DNA from: Pseudomonas sp. | GTDB lineage: Bacteria; Pseudomonadota; Gammaproteobacteria; Pseudomonadales; Pseudomonadaceae | Direction of reading: 5' to 3' | Assembly (NCBI RefSeq): GCF_002796985.1 | Contig: NZ_PEKX01000002.1 | Coordinates: forward strand, 310,001-374,000 | Length of the DNA stretch: 64,000 nt | Shown: piece by piece, positions 16,303-24,496 of the stretch | Numbering within the stretch: the first letter of the stretch is position 1 | Layout of the letters: every line of letters starts with the position of its first letter | The notes under the pieces: generated by a model | Told to the model about the DNA's origin: nothing | Databases searched by the model: none | The model's input: only the letters and a program-made list of their open reading frames with translations | Position numbers and translations under genes: made by a program

Positions 16303-16569
16303 TCAACCCTGGCTGGTGCTGCCGCCCCATTCGAGGAAGCGAACCTTGTGGGTCTCGCCGTTGTGATCCTGGTAGACCATGAATGCCGGCACGACGCCCA
16401 CCTTGCCCGAGTTGTCGGTGCGGTGCAGCACCTTGTCGACGTCCAGGGACATGCCGTAGTGGTATTCGGTGACCGGCAGTTCGGCACCGGGGTTCTTGAT
16501 GGCGTCCTGGGCAAAAGCCATCGGAGCGAGGCTGGAGATGACAGCCGACACGACAGAGGCAAGCTTCAT
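16303..16569 (-). CDS. DUF2790 exported small protein (Cys-less paralogue)
   Basis: An 88-residue protein with a signal peptide (about 1-20, cleavage after AFA) and the DUF2790 pattern Y-x-Y-x-M-x-LDV-x-x-V, VVPAFMVYQD, G..HKV and EWGG. Function is unknown; the family is largely confined to Pseudomonas. AGGAAAC precedes the ATG. A paralogue at 47662-47925 has two Cys residues at positions where this one has Gly/Ser, so this copy cannot form the presumed disulfide. No operon partner is close. Confidence 0.85.
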   Translation of the reverse strand: MKLASVVSAVISSLAPMAFAQDAIKNPGAELPVTEYHYGMSLDVDKVLHRTDNSGKVGVVPAFMVYQDHNGETHKVRFLEWGGSTSQG

Positions 16570-16828
16570 TCTTTGTTTCCTCGGTAAAGAGCCCGCTCAG
16601 GGGCTCTTGAATGGGTTTGAAAGCCCCACCGGGGAGCACTGGCATCGATGATGTCTGTCCTGGGGTCCAGACAGGACAGCGGACGATGCTGCAGGCGTCC
16701 ATCAGGTGGCGGGGCACGGAAGTGATATTCCGCTTCAGGGCGCCCGCCGGGAAATTGATGTGCTTGCTAATGAAAATTGACGAAGGTGATGCGGCGCTCT
16801 GTCGCAGGTGCGCGTCCGAGGTGGCGCG

Positions 16829-17059
16829 CTAGGGCTGCCAGTCGCGCCAATGCTCGCAGTCGCCGTGGCAACGGCCGGGGCAGGCGCAGCCAGTGCGGCT
16901 GCGCCCGGTGGCCTTTTCCATGCGCCGGGCGACCTCTTCGTCATCGGCGAAAGGCAACATGCTGGCCTCTTCGATGCCGCGCTCACGGTGCGCCCGCAAG
17001 CTCCAGCTGACGCCGAAGTACAGTGCCAGCAGGCCGACCAGCCCCAGCCACAGCGTCAT
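16829..17059 (-). CDS. CcoQ-like membrane protein with Cys-rich tail
   Basis: A 76-residue protein with one N-terminal membrane helix (about 3-21) and the stretch EEASMLPFADDEEVARRMEK, which closely resembles CcoQ of cbb3 oxidases. Unlike CcoQ it ends in a cysteine cluster CACPGRCHGDCEH (C-x-C-x3-C-x3-C). It starts one base after the ccoN-like stop (TGA-G-ATG), so the two are translationally coupled. As I recall, PA4134 beside orphan ccoN4 (PA4133) in P. aeruginosa is the equivalent. A metal-binding or assembly role is inference. Confidence 0.75.
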   Translation of the reverse strand: MTLWLGLVGLLALYFGVSWSLRAHRERGIEEASMLPFADDEEVARRMEKATGRSRTGCACPGRCHGDCEHWRDWQP

Positions 17060-17060
17060 C

Positions 17061-18488
17061 TCAGGCCATCCGCTCGGCGACGCGAAGGGCTTCCGGCCGT
17101 GCCTGGCGCACGGTCGCCCAGGTGTTCCAGGCCATCAGCAACATGCCGCTGAGGAACATCAGCCCGCCAGCCATGCGCACCACGAAGCCGGGGTGGCTGG
17201 CCTGCAGCGCTTCGACGAAGGAGTAGGTGAGCGTGCCGTCGGCATTGATGGCGCGCCACATCAGGCCCTGGGTGATGCCGTTGACCCACATCGAGGCGAT
17301 ATAGAGGACCGTGCCGATGGTGGCCAGCCAGAAGTGCGCGTTGATCAAGCCGATGCTGTGCATCTGTTCGCGACCGAAGACCTTGGGGATCAGGTGGTAG
17401 AGCGAGCCAATGGAAATCATCGCCACCCAGCCCAGTGCGCCGGCGTGGACGTGGCCGATGGTCCAGTCAGTGTAGTGAGACAGGGCGTTGACGGTCTTGA
17501 TCGCCATCATCGGGCCCTCGAAGGTCGACATGCCGTAGAACGCCAGGGAGACCACGAGGAAGCGCAGGATCGGGTCGGTGCGCAACTTATGCCAGGCGCC
17601 GGAGAGCGTCATCATGCCGTTGATCATTCCGCCCCAGCTGGGTGCCAGGAGAATCAGCGACATCACCATGCCCAGGCTCTGCGCCCAGTCGGGCAGGGCG
17701 GTGTAGTGCAGGTGGTGCGGGCCGGCCCAGATGTACAGGGTGATCAGCGCCCAGAAGTGCACGATGGACAGCCGGTAGGAGTACACCGGGCGCCCGGCCT
17801 GCTTGGGCACGAAGTAATACATCATCCCGAGGAAACCGGTGGTGAGGAAGAAGCCCACCGCGTTGTGCCCGTACCACCACTGCACCATGGCGTCGGTGGC
17901 GCCGGAGTACACCGGGTAGGACTTGAACCAGCCCACCGGGATGGCCAGGTGGTTGACGATGTGCAGCATCGCCGTGACCAGGATGAAGGCGGCGAAGAAC
18001 CAGTTGCCTACGTAGATGTGCGGCGTCTTGCGCTTCATCAGCGTGCCGAAGAACACCACGGCGTAAGCAACCCAGACGATGGCCATCCACACCGCGCCGG
18101 TGAATTCGATCTCGGCGTATTCCTTGGTGGTGGTATAGCCCAGCGGCAGCGTGATCATCATCACCACGATCAGCGCCTGCCAGCCCCAGAAGGTGAAGGC
18201 GGCAAGGCTGTCGGAGAACAGCCGCGTCTGGCAGGTGCGCTGCACCGTGTAATAGCTGGTGGCAAACAGCGCGCAGCCACCGAAGGCGAAGATCACCAGG
18301 CTGGTGTGCAGCGGACGCAGGCGTCCGAAACTGGTCCATGGCAGGTCCAGGTTCAGTTGTGGCCAGACCAGTTGGGAGGCGATCAGTACCCCCATGGCCA
18401 TGCCGACGACTCCCCAGACTACCGTCATGATGGCGAACTGGCGGACCACCTTGTAGTTGTACGCCTGCTCCGTGCTTTTCGTGTTCAT
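17061..18488 (-). CDS. ccoN4: Orphan cbb3-type cytochrome c oxidase subunit I (CcoN4-like)
   Basis: A 475-residue heme-copper oxidase subunit with about twelve membrane helices and the expected His ligands, for example in RPLHTSLVIFAFGG, WWYGHNAVGFF, AGPHHLHYTALPDW and WTIGHVHAGALGWV. It is complete but has no ccoO or ccoP beside it. In P. aeruginosa orphan CcoN4 swaps into cbb3 enzymes made with other subunits and gives cyanide tolerance and growth in biofilms; the same role is likely here. ATG 18488 is preceded by GCGGGAA. The frame extends upstream to 18611 without support. Confidence 0.88.
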   Translation of the reverse strand: MNTKSTEQAYNYKVVRQFAIMTVVWGVVGMAMGVLIASQLVWPQLNLDLPWTSFGRLRPLHTSLVIFAFGGCALFATSYYTVQRTCQTRLFSDSLAAFTFWGWQALIVVMMITLPLGYTTTKEYAEIEFTGAVWMAIVWVAYAVVFFGTLMKRKTPHIYVGNWFFAAFILVTAMLHIVNHLAIPVGWFKSYPVYSGATDAMVQWWYGHNAVGFFLTTGFLGMMYYFVPKQAGRPVYSYRLSIVHFWALITLYIWAGPHHLHYTALPDWAQSLGMVMSLILLAPSWGGMINGMMTLSGAWHKLRTDPILRFLVVSLAFYGMSTFEGPMMAIKTVNALSHYTDWTIGHVHAGALGWVAMISIGSLYHLIPKVFGREQMHSIGLINAHFWLATIGTVLYIASMWVNGITQGLMWRAINADGTLTYSFVEALQASHPGFVVRMAGGLMFLSGMLLMAWNTWATVRQARPEALRVAERMA

Positions 18489-18639
18489 GCTGGATTCCCG
18501 CTTGTGACAGAACGTCCGGACGCACGATGGACTGCAAATCCGGCGCGCTCCGGTGAGCGGGCAATCTAGGAAAATGCGGGAGCAGGAAACAGATTCAGAT
18601 AGGCCACGCAAATACGGATCAGCGGCCGCTGGCGCGGAT

Positions 18640-19074
18640 TCAGGCGATGTCCAGCCGCCCTGCGAGGAAATGCCGCAGGCGTTCCTGCAGGTAATCCACC
18701 GCCTGCTCGTGGGCGAGGTACTCGCTGACGCGCATCAGGCGCCAGTACTGGCCTTCGTCGCCGAAGCGGATGGCCTCGAACTCGGCCTGCTCCAGCCGCG
18801 CCACCAGGAACCAGGCCCAGGGCGCCGGGCCGTGGGTGGCGGGGTAGCGGCGTTTCCATTCGATGCGCTGCTCGTCCAGGCGCAGAGAGAACTCTTCCTC
18901 CAGCTCGCGCAGCGCGCATTGCGCCGGCGTTTCGCCGCCTTCACGGCCGCCGCCGGGGAAGTCCCAGCAGCCGGGGTAGGGGATACCGGCCTTTTCGTCG
19001 CGCTTGTAGACCACCAGTTGTCCGGCATGGAACAGCGCCAGTTTGGCGCCGGTGAAGTCGTCTTCGTGCTGCAT
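18640..19074 (-). CDS. Nudix hydrolase
   Basis: A 144-residue Nudix protein. The catalytic box runs over about residues 41-63 (GGGREGGETP then AQCALRELEEEF), matching G-x5-E-x7-RE-x2-EE. The substrate, a nucleoside diphosphate linked to something else, cannot be told. It is upstream of ccoN4 on the same strand with a 151-base gap, and divergent from rluB. Confidence 0.88.
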   Translation of the reverse strand: MQHEDDFTGAKLALFHAGQLVVYKRDEKAGIPYPGCWDFPGGGREGGETPAQCALRELEEEFSLRLDEQRIEWKRRYPATHGPAPWAWFLVARLEQAEFEAIRFGDEGQYWRLMRVSEYLAHEQAVDYLQERLRHFLAGRLDIA

Positions 19075-19196
19075 GGCTTCATTCCCCCTGTAAGTCGGCT
19101 AGTCTTTCCCGACTGCGGACGGTGCTTTGTCGACCGTGAGCGCGTATGATGCGCGACCTTTTTTATTCGTTGCATGCCACACCGGGAGGTGCCCAG

Positions 19197-20702
19197 ATGA
19201 CCGACACGCACGAAAACCTTGAAGAACTTACCCCAGCCCCGGCCGGCGAGAAACTGCAGAAAGTCCTCGCACGCATGGGCGTCGGCTCGCGCCGTGACGT
19301 CGAAGCCTGGATCGAAGAAGGCCGCGTCAAGGTCAATGGCGCAGTCGCCACCCTTGGCCAGCGCGTGGGCGACCGCGACGCCATCGCCGTCGACGACCGT
19401 CTGCTCAAGCGCGAGAAGATCGAAGAACACGTCCGTCGCGTGCTGATCTACAACAAGCCTGAAGGCGAAGTCTGCACCCGCGATGATCCGGAAGGCCGTC
19501 CGACCGTGTTCGATCGCCTGCCGCGCCTGCGCAGCGGCCGCTGGATCAACGTCGGCCGCCTGGACATCAACACCACCGGCCTGCTGATGTTCACCACCGA
19601 CGGTGAACTGGCCAACCGCCTGATGCACCCGTCCTACGAGATGGACCGCGAGTACGCCGTGCGCGTGCGTGGCGAAGTCGACGAAGAGATGATCGAGCGC
19701 CTGAAAGCTGGCGTGATGCTCGAAGACGGCCTGGCCAAGTTCAGCGACATCCAGGAAGCGCCCGGTGGCGAAGGCTTCAACCACTGGTACCACGTGGTGG
19801 TGATGGAAGGCCGTAACCGCGAGGTTCGTCGCCTGTGGGAATCCCAGGGCGTGGTGGTCAGCCGCCTGAAACGCGTGCGCTTTGGTCCGGTATTCCTGAC
19901 CTCCGAGCTGACCATGGGTCGCTACCGCGAGATGGGCCAGCGCGAGCTGGACATCCTCAGCGAAGAGGTCGGCCTGACGCCGGTTGCGCTGCCTGCGGTT
20001 TCCACCAAGACCAAGGAAAAGGTCGAGCGCCAGGAGCGCAAGCTCGGCAAGAAGCTGGCGCCCAGCGAGCGTCCGGGCCGTGGCTCGCGTACCCGCACCG
20101 AGCGCGCCGAAGGTGGCGAGCGTCCGCAGCGTGCTCCGCGTCCGGCAGCGGGCGAGCGCCCGGCTCGTGGCCCGCGTGATTCCGACGAGCGTCCGGCTCG
20201 CGCTCCGCGTGGCGACTCCGCTGACAGCCGTGCTCCGCGCCATTCCCGTGATGGTGCTGGCGAGCGTCCGGCCCGCGCTCCGCGCGATGCAGGTGACCGC
20301 CCGGCACGCGCCCCGCGTGGGGATTCCGCTGACAGTCGCGCTCCGCGCAAGCCGCGTGACGCCGGTGGTGATCGTCCGGCTCGTGCTCCGCGCGACGGCG
20401 CTGATCGTCCGGCCCGTGGCCCGCGCAGCGAAGGCGCTGACAGCCGCGCACCGCGCAAACCGCGTGATGCGGGTGGTGATCGTCCGGCGCGCGCTCCGCG
20501 CGATGGTGCTGATCGCCCGGCCCGTGGCCCGCGTGGCGATTCCGCCGACAGCCGTGCTCCGCGCAAGGCGCCGAGCGACCGTCCAGCTCGTGAGAAAGGT
20601 GCTCCCCTGGCTGAGCGTCCGGGCAAGCCCGCCCGCAAGCCGCTGGTCAAGCGCCGTCCGCAGGCTGCCGGCGACGGCATGCGTCCGGGCTTCAAGCGCT
20701 AA
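19197..20702 (+). CDS. rluB: 23S rRNA pseudouridine(2605) synthase RluB with long repetitive tail
   Basis: A 501-residue protein. Residues 17-65 form an S4 RNA-binding domain, then the RsuA/RluB/E/F synthase domain with catalytic D123 in GRLDINTTG; it makes pseudouridine at 2605 of 23S rRNA. After about residue 280 comes a low-complexity, Arg/Ala/Pro-rich tail of over 200 residues built from DRPARAPR and ADSRAPRK units, including two tandem copies of a 36-residue repeat. E. coli RluB is 291 residues, so the tail is an extension. ATG 19197 follows GGGAGGTG; a longer in-frame start at 19146 is unlikely. Confidence 0.93.
   Translation: MTDTHENLEELTPAPAGEKLQKVLARMGVGSRRDVEAWIEEGRVKVNGAVATLGQRVGDRDAIAVDDRLLKREKIEEHVRRVLIYNKPEGEVCTRDDPEGRPTVFDRLPRLRSGRWINVGRLDINTTGLLMFTTDGELANRLMHPSYEMDREYAVRVRGEVDEEMIERLKAGVMLEDGLAKFSDIQEAPGGEGFNHWYHVVVMEGRNREVRRLWESQGVVVSRLKRVRFGPVFLTSELTMGRYREMGQRELDILSEEVGLTPVALPAVSTKTKEKVERQERKLGKKLAPSERPGRGSRTRTERAEGGERPQRAPRPAAGERPARGPRDSDERPARAPRGDSADSRAPRHSRDGAGERPARAPRDAGDRPARAPRGDSADSRAPRKPRDAGGDRPARAPRDGADRPARGPRSEGADSRAPRKPRDAGGDRPARAPRDGADRPARGPRGDSADSRAPRKAPSDRPAREKGAPLAERPGKPARKPLVKRRPQAAGDGMRPGFKR
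20105..20600. repeat. Degenerate tandem repeats inside rluB
   Basis: DNA coding for the RluB tail is built of recurring CGTCCGGCTCGTGC-like and GACAGCCGTGCTCCGCG-like blocks. Two copies of a 108-base unit follow one another at roughly 20330-20545. Repeat number should vary between strains through slippage. Confidence 0.75.
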
Positions 20703-20717
20703 GCGTCAGCGGTAAAT

Positions 20718-20747
20718 GAAAAAGGGCTCCTCGGAGCCCTTTTTTAT
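20718..20747 (+). terminator. Intrinsic terminator after rluB
   Basis: AAAAAGGGCTCC pairs with GGAGCCCTTTTTT around TC, 16 bases after the rluB stop. Confidence 0.92.
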
Positions 20748-20761
20748 TGTCCGGTATTTTT

Positions 20762-20839
20762 GTAGGAGCGAGCTTGCTCGTGAACCCGCTTGACGCTAGA
20801 GCAGCCGGGAAATCCGTTCGCGAGCAAGCTCGCTCCTAC
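20762..20839. repeat. REP pair in inverted orientation
   Basis: A forward unit at 20762-20785 (with one change, GCTCGTGAAC) and an inverted unit at 20816-20839 are 30 bases apart between the rluB terminator and the convergent GGDEF gene. Confidence 0.9.
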
Positions 20840-20893
20840 AGAGACTGTGCTCGCCGGCGAGAGGGGCAGGGCGTAGGAGCGGCAGCCGCTGAA

Positions 20894-21820
20894 TCAGCTG
20901 GCGCAGGCCAGCCGGTTGCGGCCGTCGCGCTTGGCTTCATAGAGGGCGTTGTCGGCGCGGCGCAGCAGATCGTCCACCGACTCGCCGCCATTGAGCGTTG
21001 CGCAGCCCAGGCTGATGGACAGCGGCAAGTGCTTGCCGTCGGCGGCCAGGTCCAGTTCCTCCACGGCACTGCGAAGCCGTTCGCCCACCTGCACGGCGGC
21101 GCAGTCGGGCGTGTTGGAGAGCAGCACGAGGAACTCCTCGCCACCAAAACGGAACACCATGTCGACGTTGCGCAGGCTGTTCTTCAGCGTCTTGGCCACG
21201 GCACGCAGGGCGTCGTCACCGACGCTGTGGCCGTGCTCGTCGTTGATCCGCTTGAAGTGGTCAAGGTCGAGCATGAGGATCGACAGTGGCTGCAGATGGC
21301 GCCGCGCTACCTCGACTTCGCGGCCCAGGGTCTGGTCCATGGCGATACGATTGCCGGTGCCGGTCAATGCGTCGCGCAGCGCGGACTGCACGGCGGCGCG
21401 GTAGAGCAGGGCGTTGCGCAGCGGGTAGAGCAGGCAGGCCATCAGCGATTCCAGCTGCGCCAGCTCGGCCTCGGCGAAGCGCTGGGTGCGGCGGAAGCTG
21501 ATCTCGCCAAGATATTCGCTGGCGTGGGTCAGGCGGTAGTCGACGCAGTGCTTGGCCGCTTCGCCGAACTCCAGGCGCAGATCGGCGCCGGCATGGTAAT
21601 AAACCAGATACTCCACCGGCAGCATCTGCTGGATCTCGCGGAAGAACACCGCGAGGATGCGGTCGGCCTCCAGGCTTACCTGCAATTGCAGGTTCAGTTG
21701 CTGGCGTAGCTCCAGCAGGTCCAGCGGACGCCGCGAGGGTGTGCGAGTGTCCTGGCTGGCCGCGCGCTGGAGCTTGGCTGCATCGAAATCGATGGTGTTG
21801 GAGGGCTTGGGAGGAACCAT
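20894..21820 (-). CDS. Diguanylate cyclase (GGDEF protein)
   Basis: A 308-residue soluble protein. The C-terminal GGDEF domain has the intact active site GGEEF at 226-230 and an inhibitory-site motif R217-x-x-D220 five residues before it, so it should make c-di-GMP from GTP and be feedback-inhibited. The N-terminal 140 residues have no membrane helix and resemble a GAF-like sensor region (LEFGEAAKHCVDYRL). The rluB neighbourhood matches PA3177 next to PA3179. The start is uncertain: ATG 21820 or ATG 21832, neither with a strong ribosome site. Confidence 0.9.
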   Translation of the reverse strand: MVPPKPSNTIDFDAAKLQRAASQDTRTPSRRPLDLLELRQQLNLQLQVSLEADRILAVFFREIQQMLPVEYLVYYHAGADLRLEFGEAAKHCVDYRLTHASEYLGEISFRRTQRFAEAELAQLESLMACLLYPLRNALLYRAAVQSALRDALTGTGNRIAMDQTLGREVEVARRHLQPLSILMLDLDHFKRINDEHGHSVGDDALRAVAKTLKNSLRNVDMVFRFGGEEFLVLLSNTPDCAAVQVGERLRSAVEELDLAADGKHLPLSISLGCATLNGGESVDDLLRRADNALYEAKRDGRNRLACAS

Positions 21821-22087
21821 GGCGGTGACCATTCATACGGCGTTTGCAGGGACAGAGCGATTTCCGTGCCAGGGCGCGGAAAGGCCTGAAAAGACGCCGT
21901 ATTGACCGACCGATGGTGGTCAGGGTTCCCGAGGGGATAAAGGTTTCGCCAGAAGTCTGGCGAAATAGTGGCACTTTGCCCGAGTGGTGTGCGGGAGGGA
22001 GCCGGAAAATTGGCGTGAAGCGGCGTCGTTGCTGGGCTGCAGGGCGACGCCGCTGGTACGCCGGTACCGAGTCTTCGGGGGGGGAAG

Positions 22088-22831
22088 TCAGTCCTGGGCG
22101 TTGAAGGCCTGGCCGTTCACGCCTTTGCTGTCCGGGCCCATCAGATACAGGTAGACCGGCATGATCTCCTCGGGCTGCGGGTTGTTGAAGGCGTTCTCGC
22201 CAGGGTAGGCGTGGGCGCGCATGGCGGTGCGGGTGGCGCCGGGGTTGACGCTGTTGGCGCGCACGCTGGTGATGTCCTCGCACTCGTCGGCCAGCACCTG
22301 CATCAGGCCTTCGGTGGCGAACTTCGACACCGCGTAGGCGCCCCAGTAGGCGCGGCCCTTGCGGCCGACACTGCTGGAGGTGAAGACCACCGAGGCGTCC
22401 TCGGAGAGCTTGAGCAGCGGCAGCAGGGTGTGGGTGAGGCTGAACATGGCGTTGACGTTCACCTGCATGACGCGGGTGAAGTTGTCGGTGGAGATCTGCT
22501 CGATGGGCGAGCGCAGGCCGAGGATCGAGGCGTTGTGCAGCAGGCCGTCGAGCTTGCCGAACTCCGTTTCGATGGTGGCAGCCAGCTCGTCGTACTGGTG
22601 CGGCAGGGTGGTTTCCAGGTTCAGCGGAATCACCACCGGTTGCGGGTGGCCGGCGGCAACGATCAGGTCGTAGACCTCGTTGAGGTAGTCCTCGGTCTTG
22701 CCCAGCAACAGCACGGTGGCGCCGTGGGCGGCAAAGGCGAGCGAGGCGGCCCGGCCGATACCGCGGCCGGCGCCAGTCACCAGGATCACGCGGCCCTTGA
22801 GCAGGTCGGGGCGGGCGGAATAGTCGAACAT
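22088..22831 (-). CDS. yciK: YciK-like short-chain dehydrogenase
   Basis: A 247-residue SDR protein with NAD(P)-binding TGAGRGIG near residue 19, HNAS in place of NNAG, and the catalytic Y-x3-K as YAVSK. It matches the YciK family, whose substrate is not established. It is the last gene of the ubiG-mupP-yciK run on this strand, 51 bases after mupP, the same order as in other Pseudomonas. Confidence 0.88.
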   Translation of the reverse strand: MFDYSARPDLLKGRVILVTGAGRGIGRAASLAFAAHGATVLLLGKTEDYLNEVYDLIVAAGHPQPVVIPLNLETTLPHQYDELAATIETEFGKLDGLLHNASILGLRSPIEQISTDNFTRVMQVNVNAMFSLTHTLLPLLKLSEDASVVFTSSSVGRKGRAYWGAYAVSKFATEGLMQVLADECEDITSVRANSVNPGATRTAMRAHAYPGENAFNNPQPEEIMPVYLYLMGPDSKGVNGQAFNAQD

Positions 22832-22882
22832 GGTTTCTCCTTGGCGGAGCCCGTCAGCGCGACGGGCTCCCGGGAATTTGGC

Positions 22883-23551
22883 TCAGCAGGAGCAGAGGGC
22901 GCGGTCGAGGACGGCGAGCAGGTCGCGGGGTGCATCGACGATGACGTCGGCGCCCCAGTGCGCAGGGTTGTCGTCCGGGTGGATGTAGCCGTAGCGCACG
23001 GCTGCGGTCTTGGTCCCGGCGGCGCGGCCCGACTCGATGTCGCGCAGGTCGTCACCGATGAACAGCACTTCGGACGGATCGACCTTCAGCTGGCTGCAGG
23101 CCAGCAGGAGCATTTCCGGGTCCGGCTTGCTTTTGCTCACATGGTCCGGGCAGACCAGCACGGCGGAGCGCTCGGCCAGGCCGAGCTGCTGCATGATCGG
23201 CGCGGCGAAACGCACCGGCTTGTTGGTCACCACGCCCCAGATCAGGCGCGACTGCTCGATGCTTTCCAGCAGCTCGGCCATGCCGTCGTACGGGCGGGTG
23301 AAGACGGCGCAATGCTCCTGGTAGCGGTCGAGGAACTCCTGGCGCAAGGCCTCGAAGCCGGGGGCTTCCGGGTCCATGTCGAAGGTCGCGGCAACCATGG
23401 CGCGGGCGCCACCGGAGACCACATCCTGGATGCGCTGGTCATCGATCGGCGCGCGCCCATGGGCGGCGAGCATCGCCTGGCACACGGCGATGAAGTCTGG
23501 CGCGGTGTCCAGCAGCGTGCCGTCCATGTCGAAGAGAACCGCTCTGAGCAT
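22883..23551 (-). CDS. mupP: N-acetylmuramic acid 6-phosphate phosphatase MupP
   Basis: A 222-residue HAD-family phosphatase with the nucleophile motif DMDGTLLD at 8-15, the Lys in SKSKPDPEMLL and acidic pair in FIGDDLRDIE. In Pseudomonas MupP dephosphorylates MurNAc-6-P in the anhydro-MurNAc recycling route (AnmK-MupP-AmgK-MurU) that bypasses de novo UDP-MurNAc synthesis and affects fosfomycin tolerance. It starts five bases after the ubiG stop, the classical position, which favours MupP over a plain phosphoglycolate phosphatase (Gph), the usual automatic label. Confidence 0.88.
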   Translation of the reverse strand: MLRAVLFDMDGTLLDTAPDFIAVCQAMLAAHGRAPIDDQRIQDVVSGGARAMVAATFDMDPEAPGFEALRQEFLDRYQEHCAVFTRPYDGMAELLESIEQSRLIWGVVTNKPVRFAAPIMQQLGLAERSAVLVCPDHVSKSKPDPEMLLLACSQLKVDPSEVLFIGDDLRDIESGRAAGTKTAAVRYGYIHPDDNPAHWGADVIVDAPRDLLAVLDRALCSC

Positions 23552-23556
23552 GCGAT

Positions 23557-24255
23557 TCACTCCTCGCGCAGGGTCTGGATCATGTAGTTGACGTCGACGT
23601 CGTCGGCCAGCTTGTAGTGCTTGGTCAGCGGGTTGTAGGTCAGGCCGATGATGTCCTTGACTGCCAGGCCGGCGTCGCGCGACCAGGCGCCCAGCTCGGA
23701 GGGGCGGATGAACTTCTTGAAGTCGTGGGTGCCGCGCGGCAGCAGGCGCATCACGTATTCCGCACCGACGATGGCGAACAGGTAGGCCTTCGGGTTGCGG
23801 TTGATGGTGGAGAAGAACACCTGGCCGCCGGGCTTGACCATCTTGTAGCAGGCGCGGATCACCGAGGCCGGGTCCGGGACGTGTTCGAGCATCTCCAGGC
23901 AGGTCACCACGTCGAACTGCTCGGGCATTTCCTCGGCCAGCTCTTCGGCGGTGATGCGGCGGTATTCCACCGGTACGCCGGACTCCAGCTGGTGCAGCCG
24001 GGCGACCGCCAGGGGCGCTTCGCCCATGTCGATACCGGTGACGGTGGCGCCGCGCTGGGCCATGGCTTCGCTGAGAATGCCGCCGCCGCAACCGACGTCG
24101 AGCACTTTTTTGCCGGCGAGGCTGACGCGCTCGTCGATCCAGTTGACCCGCAGCGGGTTGATGTCGTGCAGGGGCTTGAACTCGCTTTCGCGGTCCCACC
24201 AGCGGTGGGCGAGGGCCTCGAATTTGGCGATCTCGGCGTGGTCGACGTTGCTCAT
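23557..24255 (-). CDS. ubiG: Ubiquinone biosynthesis O-methyltransferase UbiG
   Basis: A 232-residue SAM-dependent enzyme that performs both O-methylations in ubiquinone synthesis. The SAM motif VLDVGCGGGILSE lies near residue 57, and FEALAHRWWDRESEFKPLH and DVDVNYM are typical of the family. It is the first gene of the ubiG-mupP-yciK unit and is divergent, across a 240-base gap, from nothing: the next gene (mtaD) runs in the same direction towards it. Confidence 0.95.
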   Translation of the reverse strand: MSNVDHAEIAKFEALAHRWWDRESEFKPLHDINPLRVNWIDERVSLAGKKVLDVGCGGGILSEAMAQRGATVTGIDMGEAPLAVARLHQLESGVPVEYRRITAEELAEEMPEQFDVVTCLEMLEHVPDPASVIRACYKMVKPGGQVFFSTINRNPKAYLFAIVGAEYVMRLLPRGTHDFKKFIRPSELGAWSRDAGLAVKDIIGLTYNPLTKHYKLADDVDVNYMIQTLREE

Positions 24256-24433
24256 GGTGTCCCTATTTGTGAAAGCTAGAAACGAAGACTGACTATGATG
24301 CCAGCTTCGAGGGATGGATGGGGCGCGGCATGACGGATTGTCGCAGCTGCGGCTTGTCAGCTGGATGCGGGAGCAGTCGGTCGTGAATCTGATGCGGCCG
24401 GCGGTGGCATGGGCGCATCGGCGCTGGGTGGTG

Positions 24434-24467
24434 CCCTCTCCCTAACCCTCTCCTTTCAGGGAGAGGG
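24434..24467. repeat. CCCTCTCC...GGGAGAGGG inverted repeat
   Basis: A CCCTCTCCCTAACCCTCTCC run is followed by TTTCA and GGGAGAGGG. The second CCCTCTCC (24446-24453) pairs with GGGAGAGGG (24459-24467). It lies between mtaD and ubiG, both leftward genes. The element at 1931-1976 is related. Confidence 0.65.
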
Positions 24468-24496
24468 CTGGGGATGGGGCTCTTCCAGGCGTGAGC

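Noticed and set aside
20105..20600. CRISPR-like regular repeats
   Set aside because: The repeats are contiguous, in frame and encode the RluB tail; there are no spacers.
19922..20695. Arg/Gly/Ser-rich antisense frame over the rluB tail
   Set aside because: It is the reverse reading of the tandem repeats; absence of stops follows from the repeat composition.
22883..23551. Label as phosphoglycolate phosphatase (Gph)
   Set aside because: HAD sequence alone would allow it, but position directly after ubiG favours MupP, as in characterised Pseudomonas.
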